This document shows, piece after piece, positions 18,889 through 29,702 of a DNA stretch of 64,000 nucleotides. The position numbers were made by a program, and so were the translations under genes. Within the stretch, counting starts at the first letter, position 1. Each line of letters begins with the position of its first letter. The notes under the pieces are model-generated. The model saw only the letters and a list, made by a program, of their open reading frames with translations. It did not search any database and was not told where the DNA came from. Source of the DNA: Pseudomonas sp. LB-090624 (GTDB lineage Bacteria > Pseudomonadota > Gammaproteobacteria > Pseudomonadales > Pseudomonadaceae); contig NZ_QJRL01000013.1 in the NCBI RefSeq assembly GCF_003205205.1, forward strand, positions 1 to 64,000, given 5' to 3'.

Positions 18889-19673
18889 GCGAGAACCCGG
18901 AACACGACCAGCCAATGCCGCTGGTTTCGCACCTGACCGAACTGCGCACCCGCCTGCTGCGCTGCGTTGCTGTCATTTTCCTGATTTTTGCCGGGCTGTT
19001 CTCATTCGCCCAGCAGATCTACACCTTGGTCTCCGCCCCGCTGCGCGATCACTTGCCGGCCAATGCAACGATGATCGCCACCGACGTGGCCTCGCCGTTC
19101 CTCACGCCGTTCAAGCTGACCATGATCGTGGCGCTGTTCCTGGCCATCCCGTTCATCCTCCAGCAAATCTGGGGCTTTATCGCCCCCGGGCTGTACCGCC
19201 ACGAGAAGCGCATTGCCATCCCGCTACTCGTGTCGAGCATCCTGCTGTTCTACGCCGGCATGGCCTTTGCCTATTTCCTGGTGTTCCCGCTGATGTTCAA
19301 GTTCTTCGCCGCTGCCACGCCGGCAGGCGTAGCGATGATGACCGACATCGCCAACTACCTCGACTTCGTGATGACGCTGTTCTTCGCCTTCGGCGTGGCT
19401 TTCGAAATCCCGGTAGCGGTCGTACTGCTGGTGTGGATCGGCGTGGTCGACGTGAAATATCTCAAAAAGATCCGCCCCTATGTGATCATCGGCTGCTTCG
19501 TGGTCGGCATGATCCTTACCCCGCCGGACATCTTCTCGCAGACGTTGCTGGCCGTGCCCATGTGGCTGCTGTTCGAGATCGGCGTACTGTGTGGCAGCCT
19601 GATCCGCAAGCGCAGCGCCCACGACGAAACCGCCGACGACCATAACGACCAGCCACCAGCGACCCAACCGTGA
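18885..19673 (+). CDS. tatC: TatC, twin-arginine translocase core subunit
   Basis: TatC is the multi-spanning receptor that binds the twin-arginine motif. The 262 aa protein shows six membrane helices and the conserved N-terminal [13 protein letters not shown], where the Glu is essential, plus the cytoplasmic loop motif [12 protein letters not shown]. The hydrophilic tail carries [11 protein letters not shown]. It overlaps tatB by 4 bases and the rsmE GTG start by 4 bases, so translation is likely coupled through the whole run. Confidence 0.98.
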   Translation: MSENPEHDQPMPLVSHLTELRTRLLRCVAVIFLIFAGLFSFAQQIYTLVSAPLRDHLPANATMIATDVASPFLTPFKLTMIVALFLAIPFILQQIWGFIAPGLYRHEKRIAIPLLVSSILLFYAGMAFAYFLVFPLMFKFFAAATPAGVAMMTDIANYLDFVMTLFFAFGVAFEIPVAVVLLVWIGVVDVKYLKKIRPYVIIGCFVVGMILTPPDIFSQTLLAVPMWLLFEIGVLCGSLIRKRSAHDETADDHNDQPPATQP

Positions 19674-20377
19674 ACCTGTTGCTTCTTGAAGAGGCCGACT
19701 TCGTCTCGGCCGACCGTGTCGTTCTTGCCGATCGGCGCTTCACCCACATGCAGGAAATCCACCGCGTGGCAGTGGGCGACAACCTGCGCGTGGGCCGCAT
19801 CAATGGCCTGATGGGCAAGGCCACGGTGCTGCGCCTGGAAAAGCACGAAGCCGAACTGGAAGTGGCCTTCGACCAGCAGCCACCGGCCAAGCTGCCGCTG
19901 ACCCTGGTGCTGGCGGTACCACGCCCGAAAATGCTGCGTCGACTGTTCCAGACCGTGGCTACCCTCGGCGTATCACGGCTGATTCTGGTGAACAGCTACA
20001 AGGTCGAGAAAAGCTTCTGGCAAACACCTTTTCTGCACCCCGAGAGCATTCGCGAAAACCTGATCCTCGGCCTGGAGCAGGCACGTGATACGGTGCTGCC
20101 CGAGGTAGTCATCGAGAAACGCTTCAAGCCGTTCGTCGAAGACCGCCTGCCTGCCATCGCCGCCGGCACCCTGGGCCTGGTTGGCCACCCCGGCCCCTAC
20201 CCCGCCTGCCCGCGTGCAGTGGACCAACCCGTGACCTTGGCCATCGGCCCCGAGGGCGGCTGGATACCCTATGAAATCGAGCTGCTGGGCAAAGCTGGCC
20301 TGGCACCGGTACAACTGGGCGATCGCATCCTGCGGGTAGAGACCGCCGTCACCGCGTTGCTTTCGCGTATTTTCTGA
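19670..20377 (+). CDS. rsmE: RsmE, 16S rRNA m3U1498 methyltransferase
   Basis: RsmE methylates N3 of U1498 in 16S rRNA. The 235 aa protein has an N-terminal PUA-like domain ([20 protein letters not shown]) and a C-terminal SPOUT knot, with LAIGPEGGW near residues 190-198 binding SAM and [13 protein letters not shown] at the end. The start is GTG at 19670, overlapping the tatC stop; the following residues [10 protein letters not shown] match family N-termini, so no better ATG exists. It ends the ubi-his-tat-rsmE run; the next gene has its own promoter. Confidence 0.96.
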   Translation: MNLLLLEEADFVSADRVVLADRRFTHMQEIHRVAVGDNLRVGRINGLMGKATVLRLEKHEAELEVAFDQQPPAKLPLTLVLAVPRPKMLRRLFQTVATLGVSRLILVNSYKVEKSFWQTPFLHPESIRENLILGLEQARDTVLPEVVIEKRFKPFVEDRLPAIAAGTLGLVGHPGPYPACPRAVDQPVTLAIGPEGGWIPYEIELLGKAGLAPVQLGDRILRVETAVTALLSRIF

Positions 20378-20400
20378 CGCAAACACCCTTTTTCCGCCCA

Positions 20401-20427
20401 TCAAGTTTCCTACTCCCAAGCCGATGG
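20401..20427 (+). promoter_or_regulatory. FliA (sigma-28) promoter of the first chemoreceptor
   Basis: TCAAGTTT at 20401-20408, an 11-base spacer, and GCCGATGG at 20420-20427 match the flagellar sigma factor consensus TAAAGTTT-N11-GCCGATAA, with correct spacing. It lies 51 bases before the ATG of the chemoreceptor at 20479, a gene class often controlled by FliA. Confidence 0.8.
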
Positions 20428-20478
20428 CCTTGGCAACACAACAACTATTTGTGCTGCCAAGCCGCCGGGGAGTCGTAC

Positions 20479-22056
20479 ATGTATCAATGGTTAGCCCAAT
20501 CGATGGGCAATGTGAGCGTCAATCGCAAACTGGGGCTGGGCTTTGGCCTGGTGCTGCTGTTGACCCTGGCCATTACCCTTACGGGGTGGATGGGTATGGA
20601 TAGCATCATTGATCGAGGTGACAAGCTGGGCAATATCTCGGTGATTCATCAGTACACCCAGGAATTGCGCATTGCCCGCCAACACTACGAACGCAACCGT
20701 GGCAATGCAGCCGTAGCAGAGCTGGAAAAGGCGTTGAACAACCTTGAGCGCCAGGTCCAGTTGATGCTTGGCCAGATCGAAAAAACCGAGGACCAGCAAC
20801 GCCTTCGGCAGCAAATGACAGCGGTAAGCGGATATCGGCAGGCTTTCGCTGACCTCAAGCAATCTGCGGCGGATCCCGACGCCACAGAGCAAGCCCTGCG
20901 GCGCATGGCCGAACAAGGCACGGTGCTGCTGCAAACCAGCCAGGCGATGACCACCTCACAAACCGAAGTGCGCGATGCTGGCGCAGCCAACGCCAAGACC
21001 CTGCTGGCTGCGGCTACCGCGTTGGCACTGGTTCTCGGCTTGCTGGCAGCCTGGGCCATCACCCGGCAGATCATCATCCCCTTGCGCCATACCCTGCGCG
21101 CTGCTGAACGCGTGGCCAGTGGCGACCTTACCCTGAACTTGCAGGTGGACCGCCGCGACGAGCTAGGCCAGTTGCAAGCCAGCATGCAGCGCATGACCCA
21201 GGGCCTGCGCGAACTGATTGGCGGCATTGGCGACGGCGTCACACAGATCGCCAGCGCTGCCGAGCAGCTGTCGGCCGTTACCGAGCAGACCAGCGCTGGG
21301 GTCAATAACCAGAAGGTCGAGACCGACCAGGTGGCGACCGCCATGAACCAGATGACCGCTACCGTCCACGAGGTGGCCCGCAACGCCGAGCAAGCCTCGG
21401 AAGCCGCCTTGATGGCCGACCAGCAAGCCCGTGAAGGTGACCGTGTAGTGGGTGAGGCCGTGGCGCAGATCGAGCGCCTGGCGGGTGAAGTGGTCAATTC
21501 CAGCGAAGCCATGAACCAGCTCAAGGCCGAAAGCGACAAGATCGGCAGCGTGCTCGACGTGATCAAGTCAGTGGCCCAGCAGACTAACCTGCTGGCCCTG
21601 AACGCGGCGATCGAGGCCGCCCGCGCCGGCGAGGCCGGGCGTGGCTTTGCCGTGGTCGCCGATGAAGTGCGCAGTTTGGCTCAGCGCACCCAGCAATCGA
21701 CCGAAGAGATCGAAGAACTCATTGCCGGCCTGCAAAGCGGTACCCAACGGGTGGCCAGCGTGATGGACAACAGCCGCCAGCTGACCGACAGCAGCGTCGA
21801 GCTGACCCGCCGTGCTGGCAGCTCGCTGGAAACCATCACCCGTACGGTGTCGTCGATCCAGGCGATGAACCAGCAGATTGCAACGGCGGCAGAGGAGCAG
21901 ACGGCGGTGGCCGAGGAGATCAACCGCAGCGTGATGAATGTGCGGGATATTTCCGACCAGACCTCGGCGGCCAGTGAGGAGACAGCCAGCTCCAGCGTGG
22001 AACTGGCGCGGTTGGGCACCCATTTGCAAGGGCTGGTTGGGCGGTTCAGGCTGTGA
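20479..22056 (+). CDS. Methyl-accepting chemotaxis protein with four-helix-bundle-size sensor
   Basis: This 525 aa chemoreceptor has a cytoplasmic start, membrane helix 1 (about residues 16-36), a periplasmic helical sensor of about 140 residues, membrane helix 2 (about 174-196, [18 protein letters not shown]), a HAMP domain and a methyl-accepting signalling domain. The invariant hairpin tip [20 protein letters not shown] is present. The sensor length suits a single four-helix bundle; its ligand cannot be named from sequence. There is no C-terminal CheR-binding pentapeptide (ends GLVGRFRL). GGGGAG precedes the ATG. The adjacent gene is a second receptor with a longer sensor. Confidence 0.95.
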   Translation: MYQWLAQSMGNVSVNRKLGLGFGLVLLLTLAITLTGWMGMDSIIDRGDKLGNISVIHQYTQELRIARQHYERNRGNAAVAELEKALNNLERQVQLMLGQIEKTEDQQRLRQQMTAVSGYRQAFADLKQSAADPDATEQALRRMAEQGTVLLQTSQAMTTSQTEVRDAGAANAKTLLAAATALALVLGLLAAWAITRQIIIPLRHTLRAAERVASGDLTLNLQVDRRDELGQLQASMQRMTQGLRELIGGIGDGVTQIASAAEQLSAVTEQTSAGVNNQKVETDQVATAMNQMTATVHEVARNAEQASEAALMADQQAREGDRVVGEAVAQIERLAGEVVNSSEAMNQLKAESDKIGSVLDVIKSVAQQTNLLALNAAIEAARAGEAGRGFAVVADEVRSLAQRTQQSTEEIEELIAGLQSGTQRVASVMDNSRQLTDSSVELTRRAGSSLETITRTVSSIQAMNQQIATAAEEQTAVAEEINRSVMNVRDISDQTSAASEETASSSVELARLGTHLQGLVGRFRL

Positions 22057-22080
22057 TCTGACCCAATCATCGCCCGGCCG

Positions 22081-22112
22081 GGCCTCTTCGCGGGTAACCC
22101 CGCGAAGAGGCC
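22081..22112. repeat. Perfect REP palindrome between the chemoreceptor genes
   Basis: GGCCTCTTCGCGGG at 22081-22094 and CCCGCGAAGAGGCC at 22099-22112 form a perfect 14-bp inverted repeat with a TAAC loop. It stands 24 bases after the stop of the first receptor and may end or stabilise its mRNA before the second promoter. Confidence 0.85.
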
Positions 22113-22170
22113 GGTACAGGACGAAATACATCCTACTGTTCGCGGCGAAATTTCCTACCTTATTATCAGG

Positions 22171-22198
22171 TCAAGTCCTACAGCTCCGCTGCCGATGG
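22171..22198 (+). promoter_or_regulatory. Candidate FliA promoter of the second chemoreceptor
   Basis: TCAAGTCC at 22171 and GCCGATGG at 22191-22198 repeat the elements of the upstream FliA promoter, but with a spacer one base longer. It lies about 60 bases before the receptor ATG at 22260. The suboptimal spacing suggests weaker activity. Confidence 0.55.
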
Positions 22199-22259
22199 GC
22201 AGGGATGTGATGCCAGCAATACGCCTGCATCCTCTCTCTCACTCGCTCGGAGATTCCCC

Positions 22260-24203
22260 ATGCTTGGCTCCCTCAACCGCAAGCTCGGCAACATCAGTGT
22301 CGCCGCCAAGCTGGCCCTCGGCTTCGCCGTGGTCCTGCTGCTTACCCTGGCCACCACCATCAGCGGCTGGCGCGCCCTCGATGATGCCATCGTGCGCTCG
22401 CAGCAACTCAGCGAAATAGGCCTGATCAACGACCTGACGAAGGACCTGCGCGCGGAACGCATCACCTATCGCGTGCTCAACGATGATGCCAGCAGAGCGC
22501 GCATCACCAACATTCTCGACCAGCTCAACAAGATGCTGACTACCCTGCAGCAGCGCAGCAGCGTCGATGAGTCACGGCAGTTGCTGACGGAAAAAATGGC
22601 ATTGTTGCAGCACTTGCGCGACAACTTCAGCGAACTGCAACGCAGCGTCACCAGCCGTGTAGCCCTGCGCGAAGCACTGCAATCGCAGGAGCATGAACTC
22701 AACGAGGCGATTGACGAACTGCAGACTCAGGCCTTGCTGAAAATGCCTGACAGTAGCCTGCAGAGTGGTGTGCTGAGCCTCATGGATACCCTAGGCCGGC
22801 ATGTCGATGGAGCCAACCAGCAAAGCCTGGTTCCAGCCTACACTTTCGTCCCGATCGAGGACTTTGCCAACGTTGGCGATAACGCCCTGGACGCCGCCGA
22901 CAGTAGCCTTGCGCGACTGCTTGAAGGCCTTGCGTCGTTGGGCTTGCCACAGCCCATCCGCGAACGACCCGGTGTCGAGCTGCGCAAGTACCGCGCCAGC
23001 CTGGATGAGTACCGCCGCGCCGCAGTACGGGTCGAGCAGTTGCAGAACAACATGGAAAACATGGGCAACGAGCTGCGGACCGTAAGCCTCGAACTGGGCA
23101 AACGCAAGGTCGAACAACGCGACAGCGAGGCCCTCGCGGCCCGATCATTGTTGACCAGTGTGGCGGTGCTGGCACTGGCAGTGGGGGTGCTGGCTGCATG
23201 GCTGATCACCTTGCAGATCACCCAGCCGTTGCGCCAGACGCTGGCCGTGGCCGCCCGCATCGCCAAGGGCGACCTGAGCCAGGCTGACACCGTGCAACGC
23301 CGCGACGAAATGGGCCAGCTGCAAACCAGCATGCACGAGATGACCTTGAGCCTGCGCGAGCTGATCGGCGGCATTGATCAGGGTGTCGGCCAGTTGTCAC
23401 AGGCGGCCACGCAGCTGGCGGTCAGTAGCGAAGACACCAAGTTGCGCATCAATCAGCAGCGCGAGGAAACCGACCAGGTGGCCACGGCCATGAACCAGAT
23501 GAGTGCCACTGTGCAGGAAGTGGCACAGAACGCCGAGCAAGCCTCGCTGGCCGCGACCAACGCTGACCAGCAGGCTCAGGTGGGGGACCAGGTAGTCGCC
23601 GAAGCCATCGGCCGTATCGAACAACTGGCCGGGCAGATGGACCATTGCCTGGCGGCCATGCAGCACCTGGCAGGCGAGAGCCAGCGCATCGGCAGCATCC
23701 TCGATGTGATCAAGTCGGTGTCCGAACAGACCAACCTGCTGGCGCTGAACGCAGCGATCGAAGCGGCACGGGCCGGTGAAGCGGGGCGTGGCTTTGCCGT
23801 AGTGGCCGATGAGGTACGCGGCCTGGCCCAGCGTACCTCGACAGCTACCGAGGAGATTGGCCAACTGATCGACAGCCTGCACAACGGTACCGACGAGGTG
23901 ACCCGCTTGCTGGACAACAGCAAGAGCCTGACCGAACAGAGCGTAGAGCTGAGTCGCAGAGCCGGGCACGCACTGAGCCAGATCACCGACACGGTCTCGA
24001 GCATCCAGGGCATGAACCAGCAGATTGCCACGGCCAGCGAAGAGCAGAGTGTGGTAGCCGAGCAAATCAACCGAAGTGTGATCAATGTGCGGGATGTTTC
24101 GGATCAGACCAGTGCCGCCAGTGAGCAGACAGCAGCCTCGAGTGGAGAGCTGGAACGCTTGGGGCAGCAATTGCGGGGGATGGTTGGGCGGTTCAGCATC
24201 TGA
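22260..24203 (+). CDS. Methyl-accepting chemotaxis protein with HBM-size sensor, McpQ-like
   Basis: This 647 aa receptor has membrane helix 1 (about residues 17-37), a periplasmic helical sensor of about 250 residues, membrane helix 2 (about 297-318, [17 protein letters not shown]), HAMP, and a signalling domain with the tip [20 protein letters not shown] 250-residue all-helical sensor is the size of the helical bimodular (HBM) domain of McpS and McpQ, the TCA-intermediate and citrate receptors of P. putida. Its chromosomal position next to rsmE agrees with mcpQ, but I cannot confirm the ligand-binding residues. It shares its C-terminal half closely with the receptor upstream, implying duplication with replacement of the sensor. 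Confidence 0.93.
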   Translation: MLGSLNRKLGNISVAAKLALGFAVVLLLTLATTISGWRALDDAIVRSQQLSEIGLINDLTKDLRAERITYRVLNDDASRARITNILDQLNKMLTTLQQRSSVDESRQLLTEKMALLQHLRDNFSELQRSVTSRVALREALQSQEHELNEAIDELQTQALLKMPDSSLQSGVLSLMDTLGRHVDGANQQSLVPAYTFVPIEDFANVGDNALDAADSSLARLLEGLASLGLPQPIRERPGVELRKYRASLDEYRRAAVRVEQLQNNMENMGNELRTVSLELGKRKVEQRDSEALAARSLLTSVAVLALAVGVLAAWLITLQITQPLRQTLAVAARIAKGDLSQADTVQRRDEMGQLQTSMHEMTLSLRELIGGIDQGVGQLSQAATQLAVSSEDTKLRINQQREETDQVATAMNQMSATVQEVAQNAEQASLAATNADQQAQVGDQVVAEAIGRIEQLAGQMDHCLAAMQHLAGESQRIGSILDVIKSVSEQTNLLALNAAIEAARAGEAGRGFAVVADEVRGLAQRTSTATEEIGQLIDSLHNGTDEVTRLLDNSKSLTEQSVELSRRAGHALSQITDTVSSIQGMNQQIATASEEQSVVAEQINRSVINVRDVSDQTSAASEQTAASSGELERLGQQLRGMVGRFSI

Positions 24204-24215
24204 CATCACGTCGCC

Positions 24216-24301
24216 CTCTTCGCGGGCAGCCTGCCCCTACAGGTGCAGCACTCCCTGCAAGGGAGCGGCGCACATGCGCAGGCGGGCTTGCCAGCGAAGA
24301 G
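24216..24301. repeat. Degenerate REP doublet after the second chemoreceptor
   Basis: CTCTTCGCGGGCAGCCTGCC at 24216-24235 is loosely inverted at 24281-24301 (GGCGGGCTTGCCAGCGAAGAG). It separates the plus-strand receptor from the convergent ABC transporter genes. Confidence 0.65.
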
Positions 24302-24311
24302 GCCGGTGCGC

Positions 24312-25046
24312 TTACAGCACCTGGCGTAGGAATGCCTGCGCGCGCGGGTCTTTCGGCGCAGCGAAGAAAGCGGCCGGGGCCGAATCTTCCAGCAGTTTGC
24401 CGTGGTCGAAGAACAGCACCCGGTCAGCCACTTCGCGGGCAAAGCCCATTTCGTGGGTGACACAAACCATGGTCATGCCTTCCTGGGCCAGGGTCTTCAT
24501 CACGTCCAGCACCTCACCGACCATTTCCGGGTCAAGCGCCGAGGTGGGCTCGTCGAACAGCATCACTTTCGGGTCCATTGCCAGCGCGCGAGCAATCGCT
24601 ACCCGTTGCTGCTGGCCGCCAGACAGCCGGGACGGGAATTCATTGGCCTTCTGCGCAATGCCGACCTTTTCCAGCAGCGCCCGGGCCTTGGCCTCGCGGT
24701 CAGCCTTGTTGCGCTTGCGCACCACCTTCTGCGCCAGGCACAGGTTTTCCAGCACAGTCATGTGCGGGAACAGGTTGAAGTGCTGGAACACCATGCCGAC
24801 CTCGCGGCGGTAGGCATTGATGTCGGTCTTGGGGTCGGCCAGTTGCAAGCCGTCGATGGCCACATGGCCTTGGTCGAAATGCTCCAGGCCGTTGAGGCAA
24901 CGCAGGAAGGTCGACTTGCCCGACCCAGACGGGCCCAGCACCACCACCACCTCGCCCTTGGCGACCTGCGTGGTGACGTTATCCACAGCCCTGACCACCT
25001 GGCCACGGGTGTCGAAGACTTTCAGCAAATCACGGACTTCAATCAC
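24312..25046 (-). CDS. ABC transporter ATP-binding protein, polar amino acid type
   Basis: This is the ATPase of a polar amino acid importer. The 244 aa protein has Walker [10 protein letters not shown] near residues 35-43, signature LSGGQQQR, Walker [13 protein letters not shown] and the H-loop in CVTHEMGFA. The open frame reaches 25079, but a GTG at 25046 preceded by GGAGG gives [11 protein letters not shown], the usual family start, and I choose it. It overlaps the permease by 8 bases and is last in the operon binding protein-permease-ATPase. Substrate is likely a glutamate/glutamine/aspartate-type amino acid by family; not provable here. Confidence 0.93.
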   Translation of the reverse strand: MIEVRDLLKVFDTRGQVVRAVDNVTTQVAKGEVVVVLGPSGSGKSTFLRCLNGLEHFDQGHVAIDGLQLADPKTDINAYRREVGMVFQHFNLFPHMTVLENLCLAQKVVRKRNKADREAKARALLEKVGIAQKANEFPSRLSGGQQQRVAIARALAMDPKVMLFDEPTSALDPEMVGEVLDVMKTLAQEGMTMVCVTHEMGFAREVADRVLFFDHGKLLEDSAPAAFFAAPKDPRAQAFLRQVL

Positions 25047-26001
25047 TTTGCGCAAGCCTCCGCTCAAGCCGGCTGGCAATGTGCGACAGCGGCAGGTTGA
25101 TCAGCAAGTACAGGCCTGCCACGCAGAACCAGATCTCGAAGGTAGAGAACGACGTAGTGATGGCCTCACGGCCGCTCTTGGTGAGCTCGGTGATGGCGAT
25201 CACCGACACCAGCGAGGTGTCCTTGACCAGGCTGATGAACTGCCCGGCCAGCGGCGGCAGCACGCGCTTGAACGCCTGCGGCAGGATCACGTGGCGCATC
25301 GACTGGCTAGCGTTCAGGCCAAGCGAACGGGCAGCTTCATTCTGGCCCTTGGCTATCGACTGCACGCCAGCCCGAACGATTTCGGCCACGTAGGCACCGG
25401 TGAACAGCGCCAGCGCCGCCACCCCGGCGAACTCACGGGACAGGTTGAGCACGGTACCGATGAAGAAGTAGAAGATGAATATCTGCACCAGCAGCGGTGT
25501 GCCGCGCACCAACTCGACATACACGGTCGAGAGGTCGCGCAGGGTCGGGTTGTTCGACAACCGGCACAGGCCCGCGAACAGGCCGATCACCAGGCCGAAC
25601 GCGCCGGATACCACCGAGATCCACAATGTGGTCCACAGACCCCAGGCTAGCGGACCTGCCGCCCAATGGCGGGTTACACCAATCTGGTCGCCTTCGGCAA
25701 CATCGTCGCCACGGCTCAGTTGCAGGCTGTCCTTGTCCACATCGAGCACTTGCTCGGCACCGCTTTCGTCCTTCAGCGTGACGCGGGCGCTATCGCCGGA
25801 AATGACGATTTCCTGCACGGTACCGTAGCCGGCGGCGCGTTGGGTTTCCTCAGCCTTGTACGCGAAGTACTGGGGTACGCGGTTCCAGCGCCACTCGTAG
25901 GAAATCATCGAGGTGGCCATGTACAGGCTGAACGCCAGGCCCACCAGGACCAGGGCGGTCAACCCATGCCAGGGCCACTGGGCTTTCTTGTGTTTGATCA
26001 C
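25039..26001 (-). CDS. ABC transporter permease, polar amino acid (His/Glu/Gln) type
   Basis: This 320 aa inner membrane protein is the single permease of the importer. The C-terminal 200 residues are a HisM-type permease with the EAA loop [29 protein letters not shown], which contacts the ATPase. Unusually, membrane helix 1 (about 14-34) is followed by a hydrophilic stretch of about 80 residues ([16 protein letters not shown] to DQIGVTRHW) before the remaining helices; it is probably a small periplasmic domain. The start is GTG at 26001 with GGAAG 8 bases upstream. The gene lies between the binding protein and the ATPase. Confidence 0.92.
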   Translation of the reverse strand: MIKHKKAQWPWHGLTALVLVGLAFSLYMATSMISYEWRWNRVPQYFAYKAEETQRAAGYGTVQEIVISGDSARVTLKDESGAEQVLDVDKDSLQLSRGDDVAEGDQIGVTRHWAAGPLAWGLWTTLWISVVSGAFGLVIGLFAGLCRLSNNPTLRDLSTVYVELVRGTPLLVQIFIFYFFIGTVLNLSREFAGVAALALFTGAYVAEIVRAGVQSIAKGQNEAARSLGLNASQSMRHVILPQAFKRVLPPLAGQFISLVKDTSLVSVIAITELTKSGREAITTSFSTFEIWFCVAGLYLLINLPLSHIASRLERRLAQSD

Positions 26002-26080
26002 GTGGGGTACTTCCGTAAATGCGAACGCGCAGGGTTTGCCTGCGCGTCGGGGTCATAAAGCCGGGCTTGTGGCCTTGGCC

Positions 26081-26881
26081 TTATTCCATTTCCTTCAGCC
26101 AGTCCTTGTTCTTGAACCACTTGTCGTGAATACGATCGTAGGTCCCGTCGTGCTTGATCTGGTGCAGGAAGTTGTTGATGAAGTTGATGCTGTCGTAGTC
26201 GCCTTTTTTCAGGCCGAAGGCCAGCGGCTCGTAGGTGAAGGGTTCTTCGAGGAACAGCAGCTTGCCAGCACCGGCTTTGTCTACCGCCACCACGTTGTAC
26301 GGCGCGTCATAGACAAAGGCGTCGGCCTTGCCATTGACCACATCCATCACGGCTTCCTGTTCGTTGTCGTAACCGTGGTACTTGGCTTTGCTGATCAGCT
26401 TCTTGGACACCATTTCGCCGGTGGTGCCAAGCTTGGAGGTCAGGCGGTACTTCTCGTTGTTCAGGTCCTTGTACGACTTGATCTCGCCAGCCAGCTCCTT
26501 GCGGATCAGCAGGGTCTGGCCAACCACGATGAAAGGCTCGCTGAAGTTCAGGCGCAGGTTGCGTTCCTGGGTAAGGGTCATGCCGCTGCCGATCATGTCG
26601 AACTTGTCGGTCAGCAGGGCCGGGATGATGCCGTCATAAGCAGTGGAAACTGCCTCGAACTTCACGCCCATGGACTTGGCCATGGCTTTGAGGATATCGA
26701 CTTCGAAGCCGATGATCTCGCCACGTTTGTTGGTCATCTGGAACGGCATGTAGGTTGGGTCCATGCCCACCCGCAAGGTGCCGCGCTTGACCGCGTCATC
26801 GATGGCGCCCGCTTGAGCCGCCGTCACGGCGACCAGTGCGGTGACACCGACCATTAGCCGCGAAAGGTATTTCTTGATCAT
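26081..26881 (-). CDS. ABC transporter periplasmic amino acid-binding protein
   Basis: This is the periplasmic receptor of the importer, 266 aa. The signal peptide is MIKKYLSRLMVGVTALVAVTAAQA, cleaved near residue 24. The mature part has the type 3 solute-binding pattern RGTLRVGMDPTYMPFQ, GFEVDILKAMAKSMG, and FDMIGSGMTLTQERNLRLNFSEPF. The arginine in ERNLR would bind the ligand carboxylate in this family. MIKK at 26881 is chosen over an upstream MLGDLV because of the signal-peptide fit and GGGGA upstream. It is first in the transporter operon. Confidence 0.94.
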   Translation of the reverse strand: MIKKYLSRLMVGVTALVAVTAAQAGAIDDAVKRGTLRVGMDPTYMPFQMTNKRGEIIGFEVDILKAMAKSMGVKFEAVSTAYDGIIPALLTDKFDMIGSGMTLTQERNLRLNFSEPFIVVGQTLLIRKELAGEIKSYKDLNNEKYRLTSKLGTTGEMVSKKLISKAKYHGYDNEQEAVMDVVNGKADAFVYDAPYNVVAVDKAGAGKLLFLEEPFTYEPLAFGLKKGDYDSINFINNFLHQIKHDGTYDRIHDKWFKNKDWLKEME

Positions 26882-27039
26882 CACCAAGTCCCCTAGCAAG
26901 AAAAGTAGCGAATCTTATTGTTGGCACGGCCGTACTGGCCGATGAGTCATATCGGAGAGGGATGCTAACGCATGGCGGCCCGGGGACCTAGAGCTGGGGG
27001 GGACTTTGTTGGCCAAAATCGGCGGGCGCCCTGGAAAGC

Positions 27040-27120
27040 TTCGCGGGCAAGCCCGCCCCTGCCAGAACACCACCTGCCTCAAGGGCGGTGATGTACTGCA
27101 AGAGCGGGCTTGCCCGCGAA
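27040..27120. repeat. REP doublet between transporter operon and opgH
   Basis: TTCGCGGGCAAGCCCGC at 27040-27056 and its exact inverse GCGGGCTTGCCCGCGAA at 27104-27120 flank 47 bases. It follows the stop of opgH (minus strand) and precedes the transporter operon. Confidence 0.85.
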
Positions 27121-27128
27121 CAGCCCTG

Positions 27129-29702
27129 TCAGGCGCCGACGAGGGTCGGCTGGCCTTCATTCTCCGGATGCAGCGGCAACAGCGGCGAATGTGGGTCGTT
27201 CTTGATCGACGCGCGCCACACATCGATCCACGCCGCATTGTGCCCGGCCCAGACCTGTTCATGCAGACGGCTCAATGCCACCGGGTCGCTGAGCAGGGCC
27301 AGGCGGGTATTGAGGTCCAGCCCTTTCGGCCCGACTTCGATCGCCTTGGCAATGCGTTCGGCACGCAGTGCCTCGATCGGCGCAGCCTGGCCATGCCGGG
27401 CGGTGGCCATGGCGCAGGCCAGGGCGTTCTGCCGTGGGTCGACCACCGCACGCACGAAGCCGTCATGCAGGGCATGCCAGCGGTTCTCGTGGGTGTACTG
27501 GTCGGTGGCCAGCAGCTCCTGCGGGGTGGCGTATTCCTCGGGGATGAGGAATAGCTTCTCGTCTTTCGCCGCCAGGCCCAGACGGGTACGGCTGGAAATC
27601 ACCGACACCGGGATCGACAGCACCAGCGAGCCAACGATGGGCGCCAGCCACCACAAGAAACTCGGGTTCAGCCAGGCCACCAGGCCTGCCCAGGCAATGC
27701 CCAGCAGGGTTTGTGGGCCATGCCGACGCACGGCTTCGCCCCACGGGGTGGAGTCGTCGTCACGCTGTGGCGAGTTCCAGGTTGCGGCCCAACCCAGAAA
27801 TGCCGCCAGTACGAAGCGGGTGTGGAAGATCATGCGCACCGGGGCAAGCAGCATGGAGAACAGCATTTCCATGAGCATCGACAGGGTGACCTTGATCCGC
27901 CCACCGAACTCGATGGCCCCCTTGGCCCAGATCAATATGACGCTGAGCAGCTTGGGCAGGAACAGCAGCACGATGGTGGTGGAGAACAGCGCCACGGCCT
28001 TCTCCGGATGCCACTGCGGCCACAGCGGGTAAAGCTGGTACGGCTCGATGAAATACTGCGGCTCCATCAGCGTGTTGGTCGCCAGCAGCGCGGTCGACAG
28101 CACCAGGAACAGGAACCACAGCGGCGCCGACAGGTACGACATCACCCCGGTGAGGAACACCGCACGGTGTACCGGGTGCATGCCCTTGACCAGGAACAGG
28201 CGGAAGTTCATCAGGTTACCGTGGCACCAGCGGCGGTCGCGCTTGAGCTCGTCGAGCAGGTTCGGCGGCAGTTCTTCGTAGCTTCCCGGCAGGTCGTAGG
28301 CGATCCACACGCCCCAGCCGGCACGGCGCATCAGCGCGGCTTCGACGAAGTCGTGGGACAGGATTGCCCCGGCGAACGCGCCCTTGCCCGGCAACGGCGC
28401 CAGGGCGCAGTGCTCGATGAACGGCTTCATGCGGATGATCGCGTTGTGGCCCCAGTAGTGCGACTCGCCCAACTGCCAGAAGTGCAGGCCGGCGGTGAAC
28501 AGCGGGCCGTACACGCGGGTGGCGAACTGCTGCATGCGCGCGTACAGGGTATCCATACCCGAGGCTTTCGGCCCGGTCTGGATGATGCCGGCGTCCGGGT
28601 TGGCCTCCATCAGGCGCACCAGGCTGCTCAGGCACTCGCCACTCATGACGCTGTCGGCGTCGAGCACGACCATGTACTTGTACTCGCCACCCCAACGACG
28701 GCAGAAGTCGTCGAGGTTACCGCTCTTGCGCTTCACCCGGCGCCGGCGGCGGCGGTAGAAGATGCGGCCAAAACCTTTGGTTTCGCGGCACACGTCCAGC
28801 CAGGCCTGTTGCTCGGCCACGGCGATGTCGGTGTCGTTGGTGTCGCTGAGCACGAAGAAGTCGAAACGGTCGAGGTTGCCGCTGGCGGCTACCGACTCGA
28901 ACGTCGCCCGCAGGCCGGCGAACACCCGAGGCACGTCTTCGTTGCAGATCGGCATGACCAGCGCGGTACGCGCCTCGGGCGCAATCGGCTCATTGCCGGC
29001 GCTGCTGCCGGAAATCTTGTACTTGTCACGCCCGGTGAGCAACTCGAGGAAGCCCATCAATGCGGTCCAGAAGCCCGCCGACACCCAGCAGAACAGGATA
29101 CCGAAGAGGATCAGGATGGACGTCTGCAAGGCATACGGCCACACCTGCACCACGGTGTCCCACAGCGGCTGGCTGAGGACCTCGTCGAGGTCTACGAATG
29201 ACCAGCCCTGGTACGGCAGGATCCCCTTCATGTACCAGCCGGCAACGATGGTCTGGCCGATCATCAGGGCCAACAGGATATAGCGGCGGATCGAACCGAC
29301 CGTGCGCCAGCGCGCCGGCGGCAGCTCGCGCTTGGGCGGCTGCGGCGGATTCGAGCGCCCGGTCATGCGCCGCCACATGCGGATCAGCACGTTGGTGCGC
29401 CACGGCTCGGGCACGACCTTGGTGCGCTTGATCGGCGGGGCAATCTTCAGGCACAGGCGGCCGCTGCCATCGACGCCGAGCATTTCGGCATCCTCCAGCT
29501 CGGCAGCGCTGCCTACGGTAAGGCGCGGGCCCACCGAAGCCTGCACGGCCTCGGCGGAGTTGGCGGCCGGGTTGGCCGCCAGGCGTTGGTGCAACTCACC
29601 GAACGACGTGCAACTGGCAAGCTCTGCCCGTTGCTCGTCACTCAGTGGTAGGTGAGCCAGGTACTCGCCAAGCGAGACTGGCCTTGCGCTTGAGTTACTC
29701 AT
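27129..29702 (-). CDS. opgH: OpgH, glucans biosynthesis glucosyltransferase H
   Basis: OpgH builds the beta-1,2-linked backbone of osmoregulated periplasmic glucans from UDP-glucose at the inner membrane. The 857 aa protein has an N-terminal cytoplasmic region, two membrane helices (about 135-215), a family 2 glycosyltransferase domain (about 240-515) with [24 protein letters not shown] as the DxD-type site, GHNAIIRM and the [13 protein letters not shown] motif, and several C-terminal membrane helices to about 700. It overlaps opgG by 8 bases, giving the operon opgG-opgH. A REP doublet follows the stop. Confidence 0.97.
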   Translation of the reverse strand: MSNSSARPVSLGEYLAHLPLSDEQRAELASCTSFGELHQRLAANPAANSAEAVQASVGPRLTVGSAAELEDAEMLGVDGSGRLCLKIAPPIKRTKVVPEPWRTNVLIRMWRRMTGRSNPPQPPKRELPPARWRTVGSIRRYILLALMIGQTIVAGWYMKGILPYQGWSFVDLDEVLSQPLWDTVVQVWPYALQTSILILFGILFCWVSAGFWTALMGFLELLTGRDKYKISGSSAGNEPIAPEARTALVMPICNEDVPRVFAGLRATFESVAASGNLDRFDFFVLSDTNDTDIAVAEQQAWLDVCRETKGFGRIFYRRRRRRVKRKSGNLDDFCRRWGGEYKYMVVLDADSVMSGECLSSLVRLMEANPDAGIIQTGPKASGMDTLYARMQQFATRVYGPLFTAGLHFWQLGESHYWGHNAIIRMKPFIEHCALAPLPGKGAFAGAILSHDFVEAALMRRAGWGVWIAYDLPGSYEELPPNLLDELKRDRRWCHGNLMNFRLFLVKGMHPVHRAVFLTGVMSYLSAPLWFLFLVLSTALLATNTLMEPQYFIEPYQLYPLWPQWHPEKAVALFSTTIVLLFLPKLLSVILIWAKGAIEFGGRIKVTLSMLMEMLFSMLLAPVRMIFHTRFVLAAFLGWAATWNSPQRDDDSTPWGEAVRRHGPQTLLGIAWAGLVAWLNPSFLWWLAPIVGSLVLSIPVSVISSRTRLGLAAKDEKLFLIPEEYATPQELLATDQYTHENRWHALHDGFVRAVVDPRQNALACAMATARHGQAAPIEALRAERIAKAIEVGPKGLDLNTRLALLSDPVALSRLHEQVWAGHNAAWIDVWRASIKNDPHSPLLPLHPENEGQPTLVGA

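Noticed and set aside
26950..27000. TTGGCACGGCC at about 26920 as a sigma-54 promoter of the transporter
   Set aside because: It points away from the transporter and lacks GC at the right distance from GG.
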